64,000 nt of DNA from NCBI RefSeq assembly GCF_900087015.1, contig NZ_FLKP01000002.1, positions 2,170,001 through 2,234,000 on the forward strand, in the 5' to 3' direction. The DNA is from Christensenella timonensis. GTDB lineage: Bacteria > Bacillota > Clostridia > Christensenellales > Christensenellaceae. This document shows, in pieces, positions 16,496 to 24,029 of the stretch. The translations under genes were made by a program, and so were the position numbers. The first letter of the stretch is position 1, and every line of letters starts with the position of its first letter. The notes beneath the pieces were generated by a model. It was given only the letters and a program-made list of their open reading frames with translations. It did no database searches and was not told the DNA's origin.

Positions 16496-17212
16496 TTATC
16501 CTTTTATGATAACGCCCTCCTGATAGACCGGAACCACGCCCAGCGTATCTTCGCGCGTGCAATATTCCAGGTCATCATAAAGCTTCAATTGCTTCAAATA
16601 CTCAAAATGCGTGCTTCCCTCAAGCGCGGACAGGATGTCGTGGTTCGCGTCATGGTAAAGCTTTAGGGCAACCTTGCCCATATCGTCCGTTTCCAGCGTT
16701 TCGTCGATCCGGAGCAGGCGGTCGATGATACAGCCCATCGCCAGCATATCGTCTGTCGAGAATTTGCCCTTCGTTCCGGCGCATACCAGTACGATGTCGT
16801 TTTCCAGGCTGCGCGCCTTTTTCGCGACCGCTTCCGCGTTGATGAACGAACCGATCAATACATCCTCCGCCGCGGCCATGGACTTGATGGCCACCGTCCC
16901 GTTGGTCGTCGAGAAAATAATGATCTTTTCCGCAACCACGTCCTCTGTGAATTCCAAGGGGGAATTGCCCAAATCAAAACCGCTCACCTTCTGTGCCGCG
17001 ATCTCACCGCACAAAAGGACGTTGCCTTCCGATATCTTTTTAATCGCAGCCGCCTCGTTCGCCTCTTCCGTGGGCACGATCCTGTCGCATTTGTTGGAGA
17101 TCGCCGTGATGATCGTGGCGGACGCACGCAGCGCATCGATCATGACTGCCGTCCTGTCCTGCAGCTCCTGCCGCGGCAGGTCGCTGAATACTGCTGAACA
17201 AATTATTTTCAT
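16496..17212 (-). CDS. comB: 2-phosphosulfolactate phosphatase family protein (ComB)
   Basis: A 238-aa ComB-family protein. The hallmarks DALRASATI near residue 22, GEIAAQKVSGFDLGNSP near 65, FSTTNGT near 98 and CAGTKGKFSTDD near 139 are clear. The characterised reaction is Mg2+-dependent dephosphorylation of 2-phosphosulfolactate in coenzyme M synthesis. Most bacteria with ComB do not make coenzyme M, so the role here is open. The ATG at 17212 has GAGAGGG just upstream; the longer reading would need a TTG at 17227. Confidence 0.88.
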   Translation of the reverse strand: MKIICSAVFSDLPRQELQDRTAVMIDALRASATIITAISNKCDRIVPTEEANEAAAIKKISEGNVLLCGEIAAQKVSGFDLGNSPLEFTEDVVAEKIIIFSTTNGTVAIKSMAAAEDVLIGSFINAEAVAKKARSLENDIVLVCAGTKGKFSTDDMLAMGCIIDRLLRIDETLETDDMGKVALKLYHDANHDILSALEGSTHFEYLKQLKLYDDLEYCTREDTLGVVPVYQEGVIIKG

Positions 17213-17406
17213 GTTACCCTCTCGCAATAAACTTATGTGTGTCAGTATGATATAACACTCTACACCATTTCCCGTGCAAATACAAGTAAAATCAATTTAA
17301 TATATTAAATTTTTGGCTCTGTAAAGCAATTTCATAACCGTCAAATTCTTGATAAAACCGCCATTTTTTTACAGGGTTTCCTTCCCATAACCACCATAGA
17401 CTTACA

Positions 17407-17435
17407 TTGACGAAAACCTGTTTATTTGTTAAGAT
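17407..17435 (+). promoter_or_regulatory. Promoter of the abrB-like gene
   Basis: TTGACG (17407-17412), 17-nt spacer, TAAGAT (17430-17435), 29 nt before the ATG at 17465. Confidence 0.75.
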
Positions 17436-17464
17436 GAACACGTTCGTTATAGGAGGTAAAACAC

Positions 17465-17713
17465 ATGAAATCTACAGGAATCGTAAGGCCACTCGACTCC
17501 CTCGGCAGAGTCGTACTCCCCATTGAACTGCGCCGAGTACTTGGTTTCAACTGCAAAGACCCTGTCGAAATTTTCGTGGATGGCGACTATATTTTACTCA
17601 AAAAATATCAGCCCGCTTGTATTTTCTGCGACAGTATGGAAGACGTAAAGGTCTACAAAGGGCGGAACGTATGCTCGCACTGCATCGAAGAAATGCAGGA
17701 GCAGGTAAAATAG
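17465..17713 (+). CDS. abrB: AbrB/MazE/SpoVT family transcriptional regulator with C-terminal Cys-pair motif
   Basis: An 82-aa protein. Residues 1-50 are a swapped-hairpin AbrB domain (STGIVRPLDSLGRVVLPIEL), a transition-state-type DNA-binding fold. The C-terminal 30 residues carry CIFC and CSHC pairs, suggesting a small zinc or redox site. AGGAGGTAAAACAC precedes the ATG. It lies on the plus strand inside an otherwise leftward block, exactly as Bacillus abrB lies between rsmI and metS. The terminator at 17770-17805 falls inside rsmI. Confidence 0.9.
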   Translation: MKSTGIVRPLDSLGRVVLPIELRRVLGFNCKDPVEIFVDGDYILLKKYQPACIFCDSMEDVKVYKGRNVCSHCIEEMQEQVK

Positions 17714-17723
17714 CCGTATTTTC

Positions 17724-18551
17724 CTATAAATCCAGGAGGATCTGGTACGTTCTGTTTTTTGGAACGCCCAAAAGCGCCGCAACATAAGCTGCGGCGTCTT
17801 TTTTTGTCATCCCGCGCGCAAGGCTCTCCTGTAATGCGCGCACGATCTCTTCTTCGCTCGCTTCCCGCACATGCCGCGCCGCGCCCACCACCAACACAAA
17901 CTCGCCCTTCACCGCCTCCCGGTCGGCGAACACGTCGAGGACTTCCTTTGCCGTGCCCCGCACGACCTCTTCATATACCTTCGTCAGCTCGCGGCAGGCG
18001 CAAACCCGCACGTCCTTGCCGCATACCTCGCAGATGTCCTTTAACGTCTTTACGATACGGTTGGGGCTTTCGTATATAACGCACGGCTTGCCTGCGTCCC
18101 GTATCTCCCCCAGCTCCTTTTTGCGCACCCCGGACTTGGTGTTCAAAAATCCATAAAAGGAAAACCGCGAACAATCCATTCCGCACAACGTCACCGCCGT
18201 GACCGCCGCACACGCGCCCGGCAGGCTTTCCACCTCGATCCCTTCTTCCACACACCTTTTGACAAGCCCATATCCCGGGTCGGAAATCACCGGCGTTCCC
18301 GCATCCGATACCAGCGCGATGTGCTTTCCCTCGCGCAGCGCCCCGACCAGCTCGCCATAGCGCGCTTCATTGCTGTATTCATGGAAGCTCACCAGTTTTT
18401 TTTTGATCTCAAAATGGTTCAAAAGCTTGACCGTATGGCGCGTATCCTCCGCCGCGACAAGATCCGCCTGCTCAAGCGTCTTGAGCGCGCGCAGCGTGAT
18501 ATCGCCCAGATTGCCGATCGGCGTTGCTACAATGGATAATTTTCCGCCCAT
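17724..18551 (-). CDS. rsmI: 16S rRNA (cytidine-1402-2'-O)-methyltransferase
   Basis: RsmI, 275 aa, methylates the ribose of C1402 in the ribosomal P-site region using SAM. ATPIGNLGDITLRALKTL at residues 9-26, AEDTRHTVKLL, VSDAGTPVISDPGY and the SLPGACAA region are diagnostic of this tetrapyrrole-methylase-fold enzyme. The start is 2 nt after the trmN6 stop, so translation is coupled. The last 30 codons overlap the terminator of the opposing abrB gene. Confidence 0.95.
   Translation of the reverse strand: MGGKLSIVATPIGNLGDITLRALKTLEQADLVAAEDTRHTVKLLNHFEIKKKLVSFHEYSNEARYGELVGALREGKHIALVSDAGTPVISDPGYGLVKRCVEEGIEVESLPGACAAVTAVTLCGMDCSRFSFYGFLNTKSGVRKKELGEIRDAGKPCVIYESPNRIVKTLKDICEVCGKDVRVCACRELTKVYEEVVRGTAKEVLDVFADREAVKGEFVLVVGAARHVREASEEEIVRALQESLARGMTKKDAAAYVAALLGVPKNRTYQILLDL
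17770..17805 (+). terminator. Terminator of the abrB-like gene located inside the 3' end of rsmI
   Basis: On the plus strand GCGCCGCA (17774-17781) pairs with TGCGGCGT (17790-17797) and is followed by CTTTTTTT. It lies 56 nt beyond the abrB stop, within the antisense rsmI coding sequence. Confidence 0.65.
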
Positions 18552-18553
18552 GC

Positions 18554-19279
18554 CTATTCTTCCCCGTTCCTGTGGTATATCTTCCTGACCTCCGCTGTTT
18601 CGCTCCCGTCCGCTTCGTGTACGACGAGCGGCGGCAGCGCCTTAAGGGATGGCCGCCCGTCCTTTGCCGCGCTTAAAAGCATACATACCGCCTCGCTTCC
18701 AAGGCGGCTGTGTATCAGCCGCATTTCCTTTGGCTCCAGCCTGCATGCGCGCAGCGTTTCAAATATCTCCGCCATCCGCGATACGCGGTGTATAAGGCAC
18801 AGCTTACCGCCCGGGCGGAGCAGCCGGCCCGCCGCCTTACAGATTTCTTCCCATGTGACCTTCGTTTCAAACCTTGCGGCCTGGTGGCTCTCGTCCATGC
18901 TCGGGATCGCTGCCGTAGCCTTGTCATACGGCGGGTTCACGACCACCATGTCATAATCGCTGCCAAGAAGCCGGTGCGCGTCCCTCAAATCCCCCTGCAC
19001 AATGCGGATACGCCCCTCAAGTCCATTTAATTCCACGCTCCTTTGCGCGGTCGCCGCCAGCTTTTCCTGTATCTCGATGGCGTCTACCGTGATATCCGGC
19101 TGCCTGCCGTACAAAAGCAGCGGCAATATCCCGGTGCCCGTGCCAAGGTCTGCGATGCGCGCGCCTTTTTTGGGCGAAGCAAAATCCGCCAGCAGCACCG
19201 CATCCGTGCCAAAGCAGAAAAGCTCGCTGTCCTGTATGATCCGGAGCCCCTTCAGCTGTAAATCGTCGATTCGTTCCAT
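18554..19279 (-). CDS. trmN6: tRNA1(Val) (adenine(37)-N6)-methyltransferase family protein
   Basis: A 241-aa SAM-dependent methyltransferase of the YabB/YfiC (TrmN6) group. Motif I is ADLGTGTGILPLLL near residue 45, and the catalytic NPPY is in VVVNPPYDKA near 118, typical of N6-adenine methyltransferases. It precedes rsmI by 2 nt as yabB precedes yabC in Bacillus. No ribosome binding site is visible before the ATG at 19279; an extended -10 element sits six bases upstream, so the mRNA may be leaderless. Confidence 0.88.
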   Translation of the reverse strand: MERIDDLQLKGLRIIQDSELFCFGTDAVLLADFASPKKGARIADLGTGTGILPLLLYGRQPDITVDAIEIQEKLAATAQRSVELNGLEGRIRIVQGDLRDAHRLLGSDYDMVVVNPPYDKATAAIPSMDESHQAARFETKVTWEEICKAAGRLLRPGGKLCLIHRVSRMAEIFETLRACRLEPKEMRLIHSRLGSEAVCMLLSAAKDGRPSLKALPPLVVHEADGSETAEVRKIYHRNGEE

Positions 19280-19285
19280 GCGCCT

Positions 19286-19294
19286 ATTATACCA
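19286..19294 (-). promoter_or_regulatory. Extended -10 promoter giving a possibly leaderless trmN6-rsmI mRNA
   Basis: On the minus strand TGGTATAAT (19286-19294; extended -10) is followed by six bases and then the A of the trmN6 ATG, which would be +1. No matching -35 at 17 nt is seen (TTGCCC lies at 20 nt). Confidence 0.5.
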
Positions 19295-19316
19295 TAAAGC
19301 ATGCCGCGCGCGGGCA

Positions 19317-19350
19317 ATAAAAAAGAAACCTGCTTTTGGGCAGATTTCTT
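19317..19350 (-). terminator. Terminator of the ferredoxin gene
   Basis: On the minus strand GAAATCTGC (19340-19348) pairs with GCAGGTTTC (19325-19333) apart from one mismatch, followed by TTTT. It lies 24 nt beyond the ferredoxin stop. Confidence 0.8.
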
Positions 19351-19373
19351 CATTACTCGTTTTGTGACCTCGA

Positions 19374-19544
19374 TTACGCCTCGGAAATCGCTTCAACCGG
19401 GCATGTAGAAGCACATGCGCCGCAGTCGATGCACGTATCCGCATCGATCACATAGCGTTCGCCGCCATCGGAAATCGCGTCAACCGGGCAATCCGCCGCG
19501 CAAGCGCCGCAGGAAATGCAGCCTTCAGAAATTTTATATGCCAT
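19374..19544 (-). CDS. 2[4Fe-4S] ferredoxin, clostridial type
   Basis: A 56-aa ferredoxin with two CxxCxxCxxxCP motifs: CISCGACAADCP at residues 9-20 and CIDCGACASTCP at 38-49. This is the classic low-potential bacterial ferredoxin, plausibly the electron partner of the Ech hydrogenase encoded at 38.8-43.9 kb. GGAGGTGAGCGAAC precedes the ATG. It is monocistronic, with its own promoter (19577-19604) and terminator, inserted between yaaT and trmN6 in the conserved block. Confidence 0.95.
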   Translation of the reverse strand: MAYKISEGCISCGACAADCPVDAISDGGERYVIDADTCIDCGACASTCPVEAISEA

Positions 19545-19576
19545 GTTCGCTCACCTCCATAATTATTAACACTCTT

Positions 19577-19604
19577 ATTCTAACATTTCATCGCAAAAAA
19601 GCAA
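19577..19604 (-). promoter_or_regulatory. Ferredoxin promoter
   Basis: On the minus strand TTGCTT (19599-19604), 16-nt spacer, TAGAAT (19577-19582), 32 nt before the ferredoxin ATG. Confidence 0.6.
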
Positions 19605-19611
19605 CACTTTT

Positions 19612-20502
19612 TTAGTCTTTCAGCAGCTTTTTCATTTCCTCGTCGATCACGGCTTCTTCTTCGGGGCGCGCCTTGCCTCCCGCCTGCTTATTCCTGCTTA
19701 CCTTGATGTCCGCAAGGTCGTATTCATTGAGCTCGAACGTGCCGTCAGGCAATATGCGCTTGGCGCGTACTTTTTCGGTCAGCGCGTTCGTATCGACCAC
19801 GCACGCTTCACCGTCGCACGTTGTCACCATCGCGCCCACGCGCGGCAGCTTCTTGCGCATCTGGTGGTAATGCTCCTGCTCGTAGTTGAGGCAGCACATC
19901 AGCCGCCCGCACAGCCCGCTGATCTTGGTCGGCGACAGCGACAGGCTCTGTTCCTTGGCCATTTTGATGGATACCGGCTGGAAGTCCCCCAAAAAAGCGC
20001 TGCAGCAGCACGGCCGCCCGCACGGCCCCAGCCCGCCTACCTTCTTGGCTTCGTCGCGCACGCCGATCTGCCGGAGCTCGATGCGCGTTTTGAAGATTGA
20101 AGCCAGGTCTTTGACCAGCTCGCGGAAATCGACGCGGCCTTCCGCCGTAAAGTAGAAAATGATCTTGCTTCCGTCAAAGGTATACTCCACGTCGATCAGC
20201 TTCATCTGCATCTTGTGCTTGGCTATCTTTTCCATGCAGATATCAAACGCTTCTTTTTCCTTTTTCCTGTTCTTTTCCAGCTTCCTGAAATCCTTTTCGT
20301 CCGCTTTCCTGACTACTTTTTTCAGCGGCCTGCCGATCTCTTTTTCCGTCATTTCCCGCGGGGAAAGCACCACTTCGCCAAACTCGACGCCGCGTGCCGT
20401 TTCCACCACCACTTTATCGCCTGATTCTATCTCAAGGTCGCCGGGATCGAAATAATAGATCTTCCCGACTTCGGAGAATCGCACTCCTATTACTGAACTC
20501 AT
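19612..20502 (-). CDS. yaaT: PSP1/YaaT (RicT) family regulatory protein
   Basis: A 296-aa PSP1-domain protein. In Bacillus, RicT (YaaT) forms an iron-sulfur-containing complex with RicA and RicF that promotes mRNA processing and phosphorelay output. The Cys-rich core is clear: GGLGPCGRPCCCSAFLG near residue 160 and SGLCGRLMCCLNYE near 200, with SPTKISG between. ATTGGAGGTAATTTT precedes the ATG at 20502, so the 29 in-frame codons upstream are rejected. The start overlaps the holB stop (ATGA). Confidence 0.93.
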   Translation of the reverse strand: MSSVIGVRFSEVGKIYYFDPGDLEIESGDKVVVETARGVEFGEVVLSPREMTEKEIGRPLKKVVRKADEKDFRKLEKNRKKEKEAFDICMEKIAKHKMQMKLIDVEYTFDGSKIIFYFTAEGRVDFRELVKDLASIFKTRIELRQIGVRDEAKKVGGLGPCGRPCCCSAFLGDFQPVSIKMAKEQSLSLSPTKISGLCGRLMCCLNYEQEHYHQMRKKLPRVGAMVTTCDGEACVVDTNALTEKVRAKRILPDGTFELNEYDLADIKVSRNKQAGGKARPEEEAVIDEEMKKLLKD

Positions 20503-21440
20503 AAAATTACCTCCAATATATGAAAAAGCATGCTCTCCAGCGCGAGCTTCGTATTGAGCCCCGCACACTGGGCGCGCTTTACCACGCAATCATAAATTTT
20601 TTCCTGTGTGTTGACCAGAACGTAGTCGCTCAGGCGTGCGTGCTGCGCGATCTCTGGCAGCTTGTCCTGGTTGACGATATGCCCCGCATCGCCGGTATGC
20701 TTATAGACCAGCACATCCGCAATGTAACGCAGCGCCACGTCAAGGCACAACGATATTGCCGTTTCATGCTTTAAGAAAAGGGCAAGCGTCGCGCTCGTCG
20801 CCATATTTTTTGCCGTCCACAGACGATTGATGGCCAATATCATGTCGTCGCGCACGTCGAAAAAACCATCCTGCAAAAACGCAAGCGCCAGATGGTAATC
20901 CCCACCCGCCGCGTCCGAGAGTACGCGCGCTTTCAGGGTCGGCAGTTTTTGCCCTTCCCTAAGCTTTTCTTCCGCCGCTTCTTTCGATAACGGCGTCTTT
21001 AAAATTATACACCGCGACAATATGGTAGGCAATATGTTTTTGATATTTTGCGCCCCCATCACGAATACGGTATTTTCCGGCGGTTCCTCCACCACTTTCA
21101 AAAGAGCGTTCTGCGCCTGCGGCGTCATGGTGTCCGCCTGCGCGATCACCACCGCCTTATAGCCGCCCTCGTAGGCCTTGTTTGCAACCTCCGCCGGGAC
21201 AGCGCGCACATCGTCGATCTTGATGCTGCCCTTTGCTTCGATATACGTCACGTCGGCATGGTTTTTATGCGCATACTTAAGGCACCCCGGGCATGTCCCG
21301 CAGGCGCTGTGCGTCCGGCAGTATACATGCATCAGGAAGTCGTCGATCTCCGCGAGCGTCGTCTGCGCCGACGCCCCCGCGATCAGGTATGCCCCCGCAA
21401 TCTTTCCCGTTTTGATTGCGTTCTCAAATACTTCGTTCAT
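20499..21440 (-). CDS. holB: DNA polymerase III subunit delta'
   Basis: A 313-aa clamp-loader subunit. The four-Cys zinc module is CGTCPGC with the upstream Cys pair near residues 41-47, and the AAA+ sensor region is QNALLKVVEEPPENTVFV near 110, followed by ILPTILSRC. The P-loop region is degenerate (AGASAQTTLAE), as expected for a delta' subunit, which does not hydrolyse ATP. It overlaps tmk upstream and yaaT downstream by 4 nt each. Confidence 0.93.
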   Translation of the reverse strand: MNEVFENAIKTGKIAGAYLIAGASAQTTLAEIDDFLMHVYCRTHSACGTCPGCLKYAHKNHADVTYIEAKGSIKIDDVRAVPAEVANKAYEGGYKAVVIAQADTMTPQAQNALLKVVEEPPENTVFVMGAQNIKNILPTILSRCIILKTPLSKEAAEEKLREGQKLPTLKARVLSDAAGGDYHLALAFLQDGFFDVRDDMILAINRLWTAKNMATSATLALFLKHETAISLCLDVALRYIADVLVYKHTGDAGHIVNQDKLPEIAQHARLSDYVLVNTQEKIYDCVVKRAQCAGLNTKLALESMLFHILEVIL

Positions 21441-22075
21441 ACAAAAAAGCCGCGTTCCTTCAAAATTTCGTCCATCTTTGCCCGTACGATCTCCTGCGTC
21501 TCGAACTTATTGCCCGAGGCGTCGATGCGGACGATCCGCTCGGGATACATCTCCGCAAGCTTTACAAAGCCGTTGTAAAGCAGGATATAAAACTCCTCCT
21601 CCTGCGTTTCCAGCCTGTCGTGCACACGCTTTTTGCTCATGCGCTCAAAGGCCAGGTGCGGCGGGAAATCCAGGAAAAAGGTCTTGTCAGGCATGCAATC
21701 GCCCATGGCAAAGCAGTTGATGTCCATCACCGCTTCGATTCCCAGGCCGCGCCCTACGCCCTGGTAGGCGAGCGAAGAATCGATGAACCGGTCGCACAGG
21801 ACGACCCTCCCGCTTTCTACCGCGGGGCCCACCACTTCCCCCACGTGCTGCGCACGTGCTGCCGCGTAAAGCAGCGCCTCCGTCCGGTCATACATTTCCT
21901 TGTTTTCAATATCCAGTACCAAATCGCGTATCTTTTCCGCGATGTTGCACCCGCCCGGCTCGCGCGTCAGCACCGGCGCGATCCCCTTTTCCATCAGGTA
22001 TTCGGATAAAAAGCGCATCTGCGTGCTCTTGCCGCACCCGTCCACGCCCTCGAACGTAATAAATAAACCCTTCAA
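21437..22075 (-). CDS. tmk: Thymidylate kinase
   Basis: dTMP kinase, 212 aa. The P-loop FEGVDGCGKSTQ is at residues 8-19, the DR motif is LCDRFIDSSLAYQG near 94, and the LID region is KKRVHDRLE. It phosphorylates dTMP for DNA synthesis. Its stop overlaps holB by ATGA. Unlike Bacillus, no yaaQ/yaaR genes intervene between tmk and holB. Confidence 0.96.
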   Translation of the reverse strand: MKGLFITFEGVDGCGKSTQMRFLSEYLMEKGIAPVLTREPGGCNIAEKIRDLVLDIENKEMYDRTEALLYAAARAQHVGEVVGPAVESGRVVLCDRFIDSSLAYQGVGRGLGIEAVMDINCFAMGDCMPDKTFFLDFPPHLAFERMSKKRVHDRLETQEEEFYILLYNGFVKLAEMYPERIVRIDASGNKFETQEIVRAKMDEILKERGFFV

Positions 22076-22112
22076 CTCGTCTTTTCTGCCTTTCTGTATG
22101 CTTACCTTCCGC

Positions 22113-23525
22113 TCACAAACACGCGACCTCGATGCCGCCGTCCATGCCGAAAAGCTGGTAGCCGCTGTATTTCAAGCGGTTCAAATAATCGATCATCCGT
22201 TCCGTGACCTTAACCCCAGGTACGATCACCGGCACGCCCGGCGGGTATGCCCCCACGCTCGCCGCCGCGATATAGCCCACGCTTTCCCGCGGCTCCATTC
22301 GCCTGCGCTGCGCGAACACCGCCTCGCGTATATCCGCCGCGGGCTGCGCGCCGTATATCGCCGCGAGGTCGTCCGCCGTCTCCCCAGCGCGTATATTATA
22401 ATTGGAACCCTTGATATTTTTCAACACCATCTTCAACAGGTCAAAATCCTCCGCGCCGTCCGCGACCGTGCAGATGAGCACGATGTTGGAAATATCCGCC
22501 GCTTCCACCTCGACCCCGTTTTGGTGCAATATCCGCGCCGCCGCAAAGCCGCTCACCCCCCGATCCGTCACATCGATCACCAGCTTCAGAACGTCCCGGT
22601 CAAAAGCGCCCGCAAGGCGCGGTACGTCCTGCAAAACGCAGCGGTATCCGCCCAGCGCCTCCAAGCGCCGCATATTGTCCTCCACCAGATTGACCGTCAT
22701 GCCAAGCGCCGCCTTCCCGTGCTCGCGCATATAGCCCAGCGCATAGTCGCTCGAGCCCAAAAGCACGTACGACGGGCTCGTGGTCTGCAGCATGTTCAGC
22801 CTCGCCTGCACTGTCTCGTGCCCGATCTTTGCATTTTCACCGACGCACAGCACAGCGCACTGGTTCATCGCTTTGAGCGTCTTGTGCAAGCTCGCCACCC
22901 AAATATCGCATCCCGCTGCCGCAGGCGAAACGGGCAGCAACTCTGAAAAATCGAACGCCGCGCTGTGCGCCGCGTCGCACACCACCTGCATCCCCGCGTC
23001 ATGGGCGATCGCGCAAATGCGGTTTAAATCCACGCACATCCCATAATAGTTGGGGTACGTCAGGTAAACGGCCTTCGCGTCCGGATGCGCGCCGACCGCA
23101 CGCTTTATGTCCTCTACGCTCACCACGCACGGCAGCTGCGTATCCTGCGCGGAAGGATGCACAAACACCGGTTTTGCGCCCGCAAGCGCAAATGCGTTCA
23201 CCGCGCTCAAATGGAAATCCCGCGCGGCGATCACCTTATCCCCCGGCGCGAGCACGCTCAGCAGCGCGGCATGGATGCCGCCAGAGCTTCCGTTCACCAA
23301 AAAGAAGCTTTCGCGCGCGCCGATCGATGCCGCATACAGCTCCTGCGACCTTGCGATCGCGCCCTGCGGCATATACAGGTTGTCCGCGCCCGGCAGCTCC
23401 GTGATATCATAACAATTGACTTCAGACGGCAAAAAGCCGGGCTTTCCCTTGTGCCCCGGCATACAGAAACGCGGCCCGGATTTTCCTGCGACCTCATGCA
23501 GCATATCCACAATAGGCGTGTTCAT
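22113..23525 (-). CDS. PLP-dependent Orn/Lys/Arg decarboxylase family protein (YaaO-like)
   Basis: A 470-aa fold-type I PLP enzyme of the ornithine/lysine/arginine decarboxylase group. FCMPGHKGKPGF near residue 20, FLVNGSSGGIHAALL near 75, CDAAHSAAFDFSELLP near 187 and the PLP lysine in SLHKTLKAMNQ near 215 are visible, and GVPVIVPGVKVTE is near the C-terminus. It is shorter than the biodegradative decarboxylases, like YaaO. The substrate cannot be fixed from sequence. It precedes tmk by 37 nt, as in Bacillus, and overlaps the upstream gene by ATGA. Confidence 0.88.
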   Translation of the reverse strand: MNTPIVDMLHEVAGKSGPRFCMPGHKGKPGFLPSEVNCYDITELPGADNLYMPQGAIARSQELYAASIGARESFFLVNGSSGGIHAALLSVLAPGDKVIAARDFHLSAVNAFALAGAKPVFVHPSAQDTQLPCVVSVEDIKRAVGAHPDAKAVYLTYPNYYGMCVDLNRICAIAHDAGMQVVCDAAHSAAFDFSELLPVSPAAAGCDIWVASLHKTLKAMNQCAVLCVGENAKIGHETVQARLNMLQTTSPSYVLLGSSDYALGYMREHGKAALGMTVNLVEDNMRRLEALGGYRCVLQDVPRLAGAFDRDVLKLVIDVTDRGVSGFAAARILHQNGVEVEAADISNIVLICTVADGAEDFDLLKMVLKNIKGSNYNIRAGETADDLAAIYGAQPAADIREAVFAQRRRMEPRESVGYIAAASVGAYPPGVPVIVPGVKVTERMIDYLNRLKYSGYQLFGMDGGIEVACL

Positions 23526-23989
23526 GACCCGTCCTCCAGTCTTTCCTTCAGCTCCTGCGTCGGGCTCAGAAGGATGGCGACGTCCCCCGCGTCCAGCACA
23601 AACGTTTCGCTCTTTTTACAAAACGTGAATTTGCGCTGCTTTTTGCCCGCAATGCGCCCCTGCATCGCCGCATACGGCCCCATAGCCGCGATATCGCGCA
23701 CAGGCATGGAGAAAAGCTCCTTTTCCCGCGCGCCCACCTTGCGCCCGAAATATACCTTGCCCTTTTGCACGACGTACACATAATCCGTCATGCGGTATTT
23801 GATCAGGAAAAAGCCGATCACCACCACGCCGCCGTACAGCACGAACTGCGGCCAGTTGATGCCCAGCCAAAAACGCAGGAACGCTGTGGCGAACAGGCCG
23901 AAAAAGATGACCGCCACAATAGCGAGCGTCCAGAGGACGCCCTTTAGCGCGCTCACTTTTCCATGCTTTAGCTCTTCCCTGAATTCCAT
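23522..23989 (-). CDS. Hypothetical two-helix membrane protein
   Basis: A 155-aa protein of no family I recognise. Two hydrophobic helices span roughly residues 18-40 and 46-64. The remaining 90 residues are cytoplasmic-type and strand-rich (YVYVVQKGKVYFGRKVG, then short alternating segments), resembling a bPH-type domain in layout only. It is translationally coupled to the yaaO-like gene (ATGA) and follows hflX by 40 nt, so it is probably part of the same operon. Confidence 0.75.
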   Translation of the reverse strand: MEFREELKHGKVSALKGVLWTLAIVAVIFFGLFATAFLRFWLGINWPQFVLYGGVVVIGFFLIKYRMTDYVYVVQKGKVYFGRKVGAREKELFSMPVRDIAAMGPYAAMQGRIAGKKQRKFTFCKKSETFVLDAGDVAILLSPTQELKERLEDGS

Positions 23990-24029
23990 CGTTTTCCGCC
24001 TTTCCTTATCCCTTCTATCATATCAAAAA

